Below are positions 7,844-16,999 of a stretch of 64,000 nt of DNA, one piece after another. The notes below the pieces were generated by a model. That model ran no database searches, was not told where the DNA came from, and was given only the letters and a program-made list of their open reading frames with translations. Made by a program: the position numbers and the translations under genes. This stretch comes from a virus, in the IMG/VR virus record IMGVR_UViG_3300035670_000062, positions 49,099 through 113,098 of that record; one strand, given 5' to 3'. Position 1 is the stretch's first letter; each line of letters opens with the position of its first letter.

Positions 7844-10210
7844 ATGGCTGATTCTGAAGAAATAGAAAGAAATAAAGCATTACAAGAATCATTAGATTTA
7901 ATGGATGAATTATTATTTGCAAGTAGGGATTTTACCTCAGAAGTTAGAAAAGTTGCTAAATTACATTTCCAAAATAATGAACAAGTAAATGCTACTGTAA
8001 AAGGATTTAGAGATATTTCAAAATCAGTAGCTTCATATTCTACTATTATTAAAGATGTTTATAAAGGAACAGCATCAATAAGAACTCTTGAAAAAGAACA
8101 AGAAAAATTTTTAAAAACTAGAAAAAACTTTGAAGTCGAATTCAATCAAGCTCTTGGTTCAATAAAACTCACAGAAGAACAAATTAATAAAATAAAAAAA
8201 GGACAATTAGATGTATTTGCTGCTATAGGGGATAAGGGAAGTGAATTTGGAGATCAAACTAATAAGCTTACAGAAGTACAATTTTCACTTTTAGAATTAT
8301 ACCAGGAACAATTAAGTATATTAAGGGAAGAGAATGAAGCAATGGAAGAGGCTTCTCGAAGAGCTAAAAATATTGAAGCATCTATGGGAGGGGTAGGAAC
8401 TGCATTTGAAGGAATAGAAGGAGTCATGGATAAACTTGGACTTGGAAGTTTAAGTAAAAAAATGGGATTTGCTAAAGCACAAGCAGACATGAAAGAACTA
8501 GCAGCAGAGATTACAGATGGTGGAGATAGAAGTGCTACATTAGGAGAAAAATTTAAAATAGCAGGAGCAGGTATAAAATCCATGGCTTCAAGTTTAGCAT
8601 CAGCTTTTGGACCTATGGCTATAGCATTGATTGTTATAACACAAATAGTAAAAGCATTTAAGGCATTAGATGAACAATCAGGAAAACTAGCTAAAAGTAT
8701 GGGTATATCATATAATGAAGCAGTAAATCTAAATGCAGAATTTAGAGACATGGCTTCTAATTATGGAGATTCACTAGTTACTTCTAAAGATATAGCAGAG
8801 TCCCAATCTAAATTAAACGAATTATTTGGAACAGGAGTTAAATTTTCAGGAGAAATGGCTGCTGAATTCTCATCAGTCCAAAAAAGATTAGACTTGTCAG
8901 ATGAAGCTATGAAATTATTTACTAAAAATCAATTAATTTCTGGTAAAAGTATTAAAACTCAATTAAAAGATGTCAATGCTACTACATTAAAAATGAATGA
9001 ACAATATGGTTTAGGTTTAAGTTTTAAACAAGTTCAAGAAGGTATAAGCAAAGCATCTAACGCAGTACAATTAACAAATAAAGGAAATGTAAAAGAACTT
9101 ACAAAAGCTGTTTTTGCTGCTAAAAATTTAGGAGTAGAAATGTCTAAAGTAGAAGCTATATCAAACAGTTTATTAGATTTTGAATCTTCAATAGCATCTG
9201 AACTTGAAGCTGAATTACTGTTAGGTAAAGACATAAATCTTGAAACAGCTAGACAAGCAGCATTACAAGGAGATGTAGCTAAAGTAGCTGATGAAGTTAT
9301 GAAAAATAAAGCTATAATGAATGCTTTCGACACTAAAAATGTTATAGCACAAGAAGCAGCAGCTAAAGCATTAGGTATGAATAGAGATGAATTAGCTGAC
9401 ATGATAATGCAACAAAAACAATTAGAAGGTATAAGAAAAAATGGCTTTGAAAATATGGCCGCTGCTCAGGAAGAATATAATAAATTAAGAGCACAAGGCA
9501 TGTCTGCCGAGGAAGCAGCAGCTAAAATAGGAGATAAATCATTACAAGATCAACTAGAATCAGTGTCAGTAGCACAAAACCTTGAAGCAGTAATGGCTTC
9601 TATACAAGAAATATTTGTAGGTATGGTTGAACCTATATTGATGGCAGTAAATTCAATGATAGAATTAGTTGGTGGAGCTGATAATTTGGCTGCTATATTA
9701 GTAACAATATTAGGTATTTACACAGCTATAAAATTAGCTATACTAGGAGCTAATATGGCGGCAACTATAGGATTAGCTCTTAAGAAAAAAGAAGTAAAAG
9801 AAGAAAAATCAAAAGCATTAGCATCAGCTGGCAGTATTACTTCAGCTTTTATTCTAAATCCAATAGCAGCAGGTATTGGATTAATAGCAGGATTAGCAGC
9901 AACAGCCTTGGTTATTAGTCAAATGAAAGATGGTATGATTGATCCTAAAGGAGGAATGATAGTTTCAGGAGAAAAAGGTACAATCCAATTAGATAAAGAA
10001 GATAGTATAATAGCAGGAACAAATTTATTTGGAGGAGGAAATGGAAAAAATCAAACATCAAATAACAATCAAGATAATTCTCAAATAATAGCCCTACTCC
10101 AACAACAAAACCAACTACTGAGACAAATGTTATCTAAATCTACAACATTAGAAATGAATGGAGATAAAGTAGGTCAAGGTATCCAAAAGGCAGACAGAGC
10201 AATACAATAA
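7844..10210 (+). CDS. Tape measure protein
   Basis: The protein has 788 aa. The N-terminal half is long charged helix. Hydrophobic blocks lie at about 250-270, 617-647 and 664-692 (FILNPIAAGIGLIAGLAATA). The C-terminal part MKDGMIDPKGGMIVSGEKG, followed by IQLDKEDSIIAGTNLFGG, is a very common end of phage tape measure proteins. It is the functional counterpart of T4 gp29: it sets tail length and is probably ejected during infection. It has its own TATTTATA box at 7823-7830, after a terminator. Confidence 0.85.
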   Translation: MADSEEIERNKALQESLDLMDELLFASRDFTSEVRKVAKLHFQNNEQVNATVKGFRDISKSVASYSTIIKDVYKGTASIRTLEKEQEKFLKTRKNFEVEFNQALGSIKLTEEQINKIKKGQLDVFAAIGDKGSEFGDQTNKLTEVQFSLLELYQEQLSILREENEAMEEASRRAKNIEASMGGVGTAFEGIEGVMDKLGLGSLSKKMGFAKAQADMKELAAEITDGGDRSATLGEKFKIAGAGIKSMASSLASAFGPMAIALIVITQIVKAFKALDEQSGKLAKSMGISYNEAVNLNAEFRDMASNYGDSLVTSKDIAESQSKLNELFGTGVKFSGEMAAEFSSVQKRLDLSDEAMKLFTKNQLISGKSIKTQLKDVNATTLKMNEQYGLGLSFKQVQEGISKASNAVQLTNKGNVKELTKAVFAAKNLGVEMSKVEAISNSLLDFESSIASELEAELLLGKDINLETARQAALQGDVAKVADEVMKNKAIMNAFDTKNVIAQEAAAKALGMNRDELADMIMQQKQLEGIRKNGFENMAAAQEEYNKLRAQGMSAEEAAAKIGDKSLQDQLESVSVAQNLEAVMASIQEIFVGMVEPILMAVNSMIELVGGADNLAAILVTILGIYTAIKLAILGANMAATIGLALKKKEVKEEKSKALASAGSITSAFILNPIAAGIGLIAGLAATALVISQMKDGMIDPKGGMIVSGEKGTIQLDKEDSIIAGTNLFGGGNGKNQTSNNNQDNSQIIALLQQQNQLLRQMLSKSTTLEMNGDKVGQGIQKADRAIQ

Positions 10211-10212
10211 TG

Positions 10213-10220
10213 TATTTATA
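10213..10220 (+). promoter_or_regulatory. Late promoter box TATTTATA
   Basis: TATTTATAATAAAA, 15 bases before the ATG at 10236. Confidence 0.6.
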
Positions 10221-10235
10221 ATAAAACCAATAACT

Positions 10236-10463
10236 ATGTCATTACTAAATAAACTTCAAACACAAGGTTCTCCATTATCAAATAATGGTGTAACACCTTT
10301 AACATCAGTATTTATTACAACTGGATCACCATTACATAATCAATATTCATTAAATGGTAATCCTACATTATCAGGAAAACCATCACCATCATTATTAGAT
10401 ATGAATGGTCAAGTACCACCTTACAATTATGCAGACAATGCACCTGAAGGGGCTAGCTTTTAA
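10236..10463 (+). CDS. Small structural protein of unknown function
   Basis: The protein has 75 aa and is rich in Ser, Pro, Asn and Gly (GSPLSNNGVTPLTS; NPTLSGKPSPSLLDMNGQ), with little predicted helix. It is preceded by a TATTTATA box (10213-10220) and coupled by TAATG overlap to the next gene. Its place between the tape measure and a tube-cap-like gene suggests a small tail or baseplate part. I do not recognise a family. Confidence 0.65.
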   Translation: MSLLNKLQTQGSPLSNNGVTPLTSVFITTGSPLHNQYSLNGNPTLSGKPSPSLLDMNGQVPPYNYADNAPEGASF

Positions 10464-12382
10464 TGAGTCTAATAACTAAAAATACAAATTTAAAATCATT
10501 AGGGTTTGGTAAGGATAGACCTGGTGGTGGGAGTAGTAATCAACCATACATCAAGTCAAAACCTGAATCTCAAACTCCAAATGAGGATTTTATCCTTAGA
10601 GGAGGACTTAGAGCACCTGAAAGAGCAGCTGAAGATTTAGAAAGAATGACTAAAATGTTATTCGATTTAAAATCACCTAAAGGATTATTATTCACTGTAA
10701 AACAAAATTTATTATCTAGACTTTCCGTAGCCACTGAAGCCAGTATAGGACCTGCATATGGTAGTCCATCATTCATAAACACATCAACAAATGATTTACT
10801 ATGGACTAAATCAGCCGTAAATCAAGGTATTTACAACCCATTATCTTCCCTACTTCAAGTAAGTACAGGATATCTAGGCAACCACCTAAATACATTTGGT
10901 ATCAACCCATATTCGCCTTTAACTAACGTCATTGAAACTAATTTCTTACCTAATCTAGGATTAATTAGATATGAAGACGCAGTTAAACAAACTACTACTC
11001 TTACTAAAAGAATAAAAGTTCAAGAGTATAAACAAGACCCCAATGGAAGAAAAGATAGTTTTCTAGGAACAATTCCTTACACTATAGTTTCATCTAATAA
11101 AAGAGTACCTATAGGTGAAAATGGTCAGCAAAATAGATTAATTTATCTATATGAAAAACATACAGCAATTAAATCAGAAAACCCAACATTATTAATAGAA
11201 TATAATGGTGGTCCTGGTGCTGTTATGGGAGTAGGTAAAACTCAAATTAAATTTTCAAGGGAACAAAGAACGGGTATAAATAATTTTAATTTAACAACTA
11301 ATCCATTTTTCCTTAAGGGAGGAATTGAATCATCTCCAACTTCAAGAGAAGATGACCTTAAAACAATAAATCTATTAGGATTATCAAAACTATCAAAACA
11401 ATCAGAATTATCTGAACCCCTTGAAGAAAATTTAACCTTAGATAAATACACTGGATATAATGAAGATTTCCAAAAAATTACAATAGAACCAGAAATAAAA
11501 TCTGAACCAATAATTGTTGATTTTAGAGGATTATACCCATATAGTGATTCAAGTAAAGTAATTGAAGGAAATGATGGTTCAAGAATAAATCAAAGATCCC
11601 CAGGGAGAAAAGATGTTGAAGGTAAGACTTTAAATAAATATTCATTATCCAACAAACCAAAAGCAGTTGATAAAATAAATGCATATCCAATATATGAATC
11701 ACCACTAAGAACAAAAACAGAAACAGAAGATATTGGAAATGATTTAGTAAAATTCAGAATAGGAGTTATAAATGGTAATAAAAAAGAATATATCCATTTT
11801 AGAGCATTTATAGATTCATTTAGTGATTCATATTCAGGAAAATGGGACCCATTAAATTACATGGGAAGGGGAGAAAGTTTTTACAAATATGGTGGGTTTG
11901 AGAGAAATATAAGTCTTTCATTTACAGTAGCAGCCCAATCAAGAGCAGAATTAATACCACAATATCAAAAATTAAACTTTCTAGCTTCAACTTTAGCTCC
12001 TAATTATGGAGGTTCTGATTATATGGGAGGTCAATTAATTTCTTTGACTATGGGTGGATGGTTATATGAACAAATAGGATTTATTTCTCAAATAACTTTA
12101 GATGTTCCACAGGAATCCCCATGGGAAATAGGTATTGATGATGATGGGAATTATAGTAGAAATGAAAAAGACGAATATAATAAAACAGTTAAAGAATTAC
12201 CTCACATAGTAAAAGTTACTGGTCTCCAATTCACTCCAATCCACTCATTTAGACCTGAAAAACAAAAAATTGATTTTAACGAAAGTGGAGATATAGAATC
12301 ATATGGTGAACAAAGATTTATTGCTTTGGATGCAGGAAGGGAAGATACTAATGGTTGGAGTTATATCCCCCCAAAACCATAA
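10463..12382 (+). CDS. Tail tube/baseplate structural protein (gp48/gp54-like position)
   Basis: The protein has 639 aa. The C-terminal 200 residues carry the strongest signal: FRAFIDSFSDSYSGKWDPLN, then YMGRGESFYKYGGFERNISL, FTVAAQSRAELIPQYQKLN and LASTLAPNYGG, which resembles the tube-like domain of baseplate tube-cap proteins in T4-like phages. The N-terminal part is irregular and Ser/Gly/Pro-rich. Its position after the tape measure gene and before a gp53-like gene agrees with a gp48/gp54-type role. The assignment to one T4 gene is uncertain. Confidence 0.65.
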   Translation: MSLITKNTNLKSLGFGKDRPGGGSSNQPYIKSKPESQTPNEDFILRGGLRAPERAAEDLERMTKMLFDLKSPKGLLFTVKQNLLSRLSVATEASIGPAYGSPSFINTSTNDLLWTKSAVNQGIYNPLSSLLQVSTGYLGNHLNTFGINPYSPLTNVIETNFLPNLGLIRYEDAVKQTTTLTKRIKVQEYKQDPNGRKDSFLGTIPYTIVSSNKRVPIGENGQQNRLIYLYEKHTAIKSENPTLLIEYNGGPGAVMGVGKTQIKFSREQRTGINNFNLTTNPFFLKGGIESSPTSREDDLKTINLLGLSKLSKQSELSEPLEENLTLDKYTGYNEDFQKITIEPEIKSEPIIVDFRGLYPYSDSSKVIEGNDGSRINQRSPGRKDVEGKTLNKYSLSNKPKAVDKINAYPIYESPLRTKTETEDIGNDLVKFRIGVINGNKKEYIHFRAFIDSFSDSYSGKWDPLNYMGRGESFYKYGGFERNISLSFTVAAQSRAELIPQYQKLNFLASTLAPNYGGSDYMGGQLISLTMGGWLYEQIGFISQITLDVPQESPWEIGIDDDGNYSRNEKDEYNKTVKELPHIVKVTGLQFTPIHSFRPEKQKIDFNESGDIESYGEQRFIALDAGREDTNGWSYIPPKP

Positions 12383-12413
12383 AGACATTTGGCTACCTCC
12401 TAATTTCTTCTTA

Positions 12414-12421
12414 TATTTATA
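12414..12421 (+). promoter_or_regulatory. Late promoter box TATTTATA
   Basis: TATTTATAACAAA before the TTG start at 12438; supports that start. Confidence 0.6.
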
Positions 12422-12437
12422 ACAAATAACAAACTAA

Positions 12438-12737
12438 TTGTCTAGATACTCTCAAATACCTCAAATTAAATCCCCTAATAGGAAATTAATGTATAAAAAC
12501 ATTAAATATCCTCAAATACCAAGAAATATTAATGATATTTATGTTTACACTACTATAGGAGACAGATTTGATACTTTAGCATTACAATATTATAATGATT
12601 CTTCATTATGGTGGATTATATCAATTGCAAATGAATCATTACTTCAAGATTCTTTAATTCCCCCAATTGGGTCTCAAATTAGAATACCTACAAATTATTT
12701 AAATATTTTAGATGAATTTAATAGAATAAACATATAA
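12438..12737 (+). CDS. gp53: Baseplate wedge protein gp53/LysM-like
   Basis: The protein has 99 aa with a TTG start at 12438, supported by the A-rich leader and the TATTTATA box at 12414-12421; no ATG fits the conserved start. YTTIGDRFDTLALQYYNDSS, followed by LWWIISIANE and IPPIGSQIRIP, is the LysM-like fold used in gp53-type baseplate proteins. gp53 links wedges around the hub. Length is shorter than T4 gp53 (196 aa), so only the core domain is present. Confidence 0.75.
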   Translation: MSRYSQIPQIKSPNRKLMYKNIKYPQIPRNINDIYVYTTIGDRFDTLALQYYNDSSLWWIISIANESLLQDSLIPPIGSQIRIPTNYLNILDEFNRINI

Positions 12738-12753
12738 AAATAAACAAATAAAC

Positions 12754-13056
12754 ATGAAAAAATCAGAACTAAGACAAATCATTAAAGAAGAAATTTCTAA
12801 AGTATTAAAAGAAGATACAAATACTGAAGTCCAAATAACTCCATATTATGATTTTTATAAAATAATTTTTCCATCAGGATTCGAAGATGAATTTTTCGAA
12901 TCTAAAGATGAAACTAAATTATTTACAGATACAATAATGGGAAACAACCATTATAATAAATTAATTGATAATTTAAAGAAGAACAATATTCCATATAAAG
13001 AAAGAAAAGCAAGATTAGATAATTCTGTTAGAATAGAAATACCTAGAACTTTATGA
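12754..13056 (+). CDS. Tagged small protein (MKKSELRQIIKEEISKVLKE), probable internal protein
   Basis: The protein has 100 aa. The first 20 residues are the consensus tag, ending in VLKE followed by Asp, a good (I/L)xE cleavage step. The remaining 80 residues are a small alpha/beta domain with many aromatic and acidic residues and no family I know. The tag is nearly identical to that of the gene at 56888. After the stop comes a short repeat of the end of the gp53 gene (AGATGAATTTAACAGAATAA at 13061-13080, compare 12710-12730), then a terminator, which suggests insertion by local duplication. Confidence 0.65.
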   Translation: MKKSELRQIIKEEISKVLKEDTNTEVQITPYYDFYKIIFPSGFEDEFFESKDETKLFTDTIMGNNHYNKLIDNLKKNNIPYKERKARLDNSVRIEIPRTL

Positions 13057-13086
13057 AATTAGATGAATTTAACAGAATAAACATAT

Positions 13087-13110
13087 AAAGCCCTAAATAG
13101 GGCTTTTTTT
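13087..13110 (+). terminator. Rho-independent terminator, duplicate of the one at 7797
   Basis: Stem AGCCCT/AGGGCT with loop AAAT and a run of seven T. Together with the following TATTTATA box it forms the same terminator-promoter unit as at 7797-7835. Confidence 0.85.
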
Positions 13111-13113
13111 ATC

Positions 13114-13121
13114 TATTTATA
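13114..13121 (+). promoter_or_regulatory. Late promoter box TATTTATA of the hub operon
   Basis: TATTTATAATAAAAT directly after the terminator at 13087; ATG at 13134. Confidence 0.65.
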
Positions 13122-13133
13122 ATAAAATCAGGT

Positions 13134-14252
13134 ATGGCTAATATAATAGGAGAACCTTTTAAAGATTATGTAAATAGTCAAATTGAAGCTAGACAAGAAG
13201 TTCATGGTAAAATTTCTGATAGGACTATAGATGAAATTCAATATCTTAATTCAAGAAATGCTTGGATTAAAATGGCATCTGGTATAACTATAGATAAAGA
13301 AAGATTAGGCTATTTAAAAAAATCTAACCCACTAATCACAGATTCTATGTTAGGTAAAGAGTTAGCAATGAAATACATTTTATTTAATGGAATATCGACA
13401 GTAAGTCAAACATTAATAAATGATCCTAATGATTCAACCAAACAAATCCAGCAAGGAACATTATCTCAAAAGTCTGGTTTAAGTGATAAAAACTCTTCAT
13501 ACGATTATACCTCTCAATTTAAATATTCTCCAATGCCTGGTATATTGAATGCTGATATAAGATGTATAAATAGAGGTTCAATCAAAAAAGCAACAATTAA
13601 TATTAAAGTTCATAATAAATATCAGTTAGATATAATTGATACTTTATATATGAGATTAGGATATACTGTAATGTTAGAATGGGGTTATGATAAATATTGG
13701 GATGATAAAACTAAATCATTAGAAAAAATGGGTCCATCTTTAATAGACAATGAATATTGGCAAGATATATACAACAATACTGATTATTCAAAATGGTTAC
13801 CTAAAATAGAAGAGAGAAGAAAGATATGTAGAGGAAATTATGATGGAATGATGGGTATGGTTACTAACTTTTCTTGGAATTTTAATAGTGATGGTAGTTA
13901 TGATGTTAAAATAGAAGTAATAAGTTTAGGAGATATCATAGAATCACTTAAAGTAAATTTACCTCCACTATCAACAGAAACAGACAAAAGTTTATACGCA
14001 CAATTTGCAACAAATAGTTTTGGAATATCTGCCGAAGTTCTAGAAGCATACAGAAATAGCCAAGATGAAAATTTCTTCTCTTTACTAGAAAAAAATAAGA
14101 GTAAAAACAGAATATATAATTATTTTTATAATATAAGAAAATACTACAATACTCTCCCACAATCAGATATAGAATATTATACAAATACAGGTGAAGAACG
14201 TTTCGATTATACAACCACCAAACCAATTCCTGGATTAAGTGGAGCAGGCTAA
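13134..14252 (+). CDS. Baseplate hub protein, N-terminal component
   Basis: The protein has 372 aa. It contains YSPMPGILNADIRCINRGSI, then INIKVHNKYQLDIIDTLYMR, LGYTVMLEWGYDKYW and MMGMVTNFSWNFNSDGSYD, giving a beta-rich fold with the look of gp27/hub proteins in T4-like phages. The final 100 residues are helical and polar. It is followed after 13 bases by a second hub-like gene ending in a peptidase domain, so the hub appears to be divided over two genes. It has its own TATTTATA box after a terminator. Confidence 0.6.
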   Translation: MANIIGEPFKDYVNSQIEARQEVHGKISDRTIDEIQYLNSRNAWIKMASGITIDKERLGYLKKSNPLITDSMLGKELAMKYILFNGISTVSQTLINDPNDSTKQIQQGTLSQKSGLSDKNSSYDYTSQFKYSPMPGILNADIRCINRGSIKKATINIKVHNKYQLDIIDTLYMRLGYTVMLEWGYDKYWDDKTKSLEKMGPSLIDNEYWQDIYNNTDYSKWLPKIEERRKICRGNYDGMMGMVTNFSWNFNSDGSYDVKIEVISLGDIIESLKVNLPPLSTETDKSLYAQFATNSFGISAEVLEAYRNSQDENFFSLLEKNKSKNRIYNYFYNIRKYYNTLPQSDIEYYTNTGEERFDYTTTKPIPGLSGAG

Positions 14253-14265
14253 ATAAAAAAATATA

Positions 14266-16356
14266 ATGAGTAAGAAAATAGAATTTAATATAAATAATAT
14301 AGGACTTAATGAAATAGGTAAAACATTAAATCCAACTATAGAAGATACTTCCGAGAATGTGAGGAATAATTATATGAATGAATGGAATACTAATGTTACA
14401 TACCCCATATACACTCCCGAAATTGACTCATCAGATATAATAAAACTATTTATTAAAAATGAAGAAGAAAGTTTTTTTATTAGATTAGGTACTTTATTAG
14501 GATTCATTAATGATAAAATAATTCCTAAGATAGAATCAACCTCCCAACCATTAATTACTATAGATACTGATGAAAAAACTAACATATGTTATGTTATAGA
14601 TAATATTATATCTAACGATATAAGAAAAGTAATAATAAAAAATGATAGATTTTATAATGGAACTGAAACTGAAGATTTTTTATTTACTGGGTTAAATGAT
14701 TTTATAGTAGAAGAGTATGATAGTAGTACATTATATGGTCAAATAATGAACATTTATATAAATTTTAATGAAGTGTTAACGTTATTTGATAATGTAGATG
14801 AAAAAAATGAAATTAATTTATTTGAAATTTTATCCTCTATATGTAAAATGATAAATCAATGTTTAGGAAATGTAAATAATTTAGAACCTATAATTGATGA
14901 AGAAAATATTACTGTAAAAATTATTGATCAAACACCTATTCCAAATATAGATCTAATAGTTAAAAAACTAAACCCTCAATACCTACAACCAGAAGATAAT
15001 AAAGAAGTAATATTACAATTATATGGATATAATAATAATAAATCTAACTTTATAAGAAATATAAATCTTGTTACTGAAATCTCAAAAAACTACTCAACGA
15101 TGATATCCATTGGTGCTACATCTAATGGAGCTATTCCAGGAGCTGAATCAACAGCATTTTCAAAATGGAATGTAGGACTAACAGACCGATTTAAAACTCA
15201 AATAATAGATGCCAATGCGAATACGGGCTCATTAGAAGACCAGAACTCAGTAGTAATAAATAATTATATAGATTTTATTGCTCAAACATTCCTCAAAATA
15301 GGATTAAATCAATCCCCACCATTTGAAGTAAACACAGAAGTAGTAGATACTAACACTACAGTAATAGAAAACTTTTACAAATACGCTCAAGCTCAATCTT
15401 CAAAAAATGAAGAAAATTCAATTGAAAGTTCAGTAGGATTCTTACCATTTAATTTAAAAATAGAAATGGATGGAATAGGAGGTATCAAAATATATAATAG
15501 AGTAAAAACAGACACTAGATTTCTCCCATCCAACTACCCAGATACTTTACAATTTATAATAACTGGAGTGAACCATAAGATATCAGATAATGATTGGGTA
15601 ACATCATTAGAAACAATAGCAACTATAGATAATAATCAAGGTAAAAAAAATATATCTGTAAAAGAAATATTAAAAAATTATTCTACTCAAATAGCAATTA
15701 TACAACAACGACAAGCATTAGAAGCTAGAAACCAAAGTACTCGAAGACAAGACTCTTACAACAATTCAGATTGTTCAGAAGATTCTAAAATACCACTATC
15801 AGATAATTATAATTTAGCACAACTTTCATGTAATACCGATTATGCTAAATATTCATTACCTAAAATAAAAAAAACAGGAAATTCCTATTATGATCCTTCA
15901 AGAGAAGAAATAATTCAAAATCTTACACAATTAGCAAAAAATATTTTAGAACCATTAAGAAAAAATTACCTTATAAATAATGAAAATGATATCTCAATAA
16001 CAGCAGGATATAGGAATCAAGGTAAAATAAGCCAACATGAAATAGGTCAAGCGGTAGATATCCAATTTTATTCCATAAGAAAACAATCTATATCTGACCA
16101 AAACAGATTAATGTTAGAAAGAGCTAAAGAAATTGAAAAATTATTATTTCCAAATTACGATGATTTTATATTAGAATATAAAATAATAGGTACACAACAA
16201 CCATGGATTCATATATCTTACAGAACAAACCCATCACCACGTAAGCAAAAACGGACAGCTATTACGTATGGAGACCCCCAAAAGCCTACAGTAGAATATT
16301 TTGCTGGATTTCTTAGTTTTGAGGATGCTAAAAAAAAGATGTCAAAAAATAAATAA
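14266..16356 (+). CDS. Baseplate hub protein with C-terminal M15-type murein peptidase
   Basis: The protein has 696 aa. Residues 1-480 are hub-like beta structure, including GFLPFNLKIEMDGIGGIKIY and LQFIITGVNHKISDNDW, typical of baseplate hub proteins. After a polar linker, residues 560-680 form a peptidase M15/VanY-like domain: ITAGYRNQGKISQHEIGQAV continuing into DIQF, and PWIHISY. This gives the His, Asp and distal His zinc ligands (SQHxxGxAxD...H). It likely cuts peptide cross-links of the host wall during injection and replaces the lysozyme domain of T4 gp5. Its stop overlaps the next start. Confidence 0.75.
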   Translation: MSKKIEFNINNIGLNEIGKTLNPTIEDTSENVRNNYMNEWNTNVTYPIYTPEIDSSDIIKLFIKNEEESFFIRLGTLLGFINDKIIPKIESTSQPLITIDTDEKTNICYVIDNIISNDIRKVIIKNDRFYNGTETEDFLFTGLNDFIVEEYDSSTLYGQIMNIYINFNEVLTLFDNVDEKNEINLFEILSSICKMINQCLGNVNNLEPIIDEENITVKIIDQTPIPNIDLIVKKLNPQYLQPEDNKEVILQLYGYNNNKSNFIRNINLVTEISKNYSTMISIGATSNGAIPGAESTAFSKWNVGLTDRFKTQIIDANANTGSLEDQNSVVINNYIDFIAQTFLKIGLNQSPPFEVNTEVVDTNTTVIENFYKYAQAQSSKNEENSIESSVGFLPFNLKIEMDGIGGIKIYNRVKTDTRFLPSNYPDTLQFIITGVNHKISDNDWVTSLETIATIDNNQGKKNISVKEILKNYSTQIAIIQQRQALEARNQSTRRQDSYNNSDCSEDSKIPLSDNYNLAQLSCNTDYAKYSLPKIKKTGNSYYDPSREEIIQNLTQLAKNILEPLRKNYLINNENDISITAGYRNQGKISQHEIGQAVDIQFYSIRKQSISDQNRLMLERAKEIEKLLFPNYDDFILEYKIIGTQQPWIHISYRTNPSPRKQKRTAITYGDPQKPTVEYFAGFLSFEDAKKKMSKNK

Positions 16357-16970
16357 TGTATTATCCTAAATCCCAAATAAAAACCAGTTTATATACTAAT
16401 GGTGGAGAGTATTTTGTTAAAAGTACTAATGATGATTATGTAGGTTATTATTGGATGAATTCTAAGAATGAAACTTACGCTGGGAAAACTCCCCCACCCC
16501 CTCCAAGAAAAGGAATAAAAATAGTAAAATATACTACACCTAGAACTGTTGATTATGATGACCCTGAACCAAATATAGATCCTCAATATCAAATAATACC
16601 TCAAACTGAATTTGTTTTAGTATCAACTCCTAACTTACAAAATAATTTTAATTATCCTGTTCAAACTCAATCTAGATTTATTCCTAAACCTTATCAATCA
16701 AATCCAACAAGTGAAGATATAAATAAAGGAGAATATTTTAGATATTTTTGTAAAAAAAATAATGAGAATATTTACTTTGAAATAGATAAATCTACCCATT
16801 TTAGTTTAAATTCAAAATCTAAAACTATTGCTTTTGATTTATATTCATCAATAGAAGTAAAATGGTATATAGGTGTTAATTCCGAATCAAAAAATAAAAC
16901 AAACATTCAACTTGCTTCTACTAAATATAATTGGGCTGGTTTTATATTTTATTTTAAAGATAAATTCTAA
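16356..16970 (+). CDS. Baseplate-associated structural protein of unknown function
   Basis: The protein has 204 aa. It opens with MYYPKSQIKTSLYTNGGEYF, a beta-rich start I associate with conserved tail genes of this phage type, and carries a proline run TPPPPPRKG at about 47-55. The C-terminus is beta-rich and aromatic. It is coupled to the hub-peptidase gene by TAATG and ends 17 bases before the next TATTTATA box. No domain is recognised. Confidence 0.65.
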   Translation: MYYPKSQIKTSLYTNGGEYFVKSTNDDYVGYYWMNSKNETYAGKTPPPPPRKGIKIVKYTTPRTVDYDDPEPNIDPQYQIIPQTEFVLVSTPNLQNNFNYPVQTQSRFIPKPYQSNPTSEDINKGEYFRYFCKKNNENIYFEIDKSTHFSLNSKSKTIAFDLYSSIEVKWYIGVNSESKNKTNIQLASTKYNWAGFIFYFKDKF

Positions 16971-16986
16971 AAATATACGACTCGTA

Positions 16987-16994
16987 TATTTATA
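16987..16994 (+). promoter_or_regulatory. Late promoter box, leaderless geometry
   Basis: TATTTATAATAAAATG; the ATG at 17000 begins exactly six bases after the box. Confidence 0.65.
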
Positions 16995-16999
16995 ATAAA

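Noticed and set aside
8254-9402. Two minus-strand open frames within the tape measure gene
   Set aside because: Ala/Ser-rich shadows of a helical coding frame; the + strand frame is well supported.
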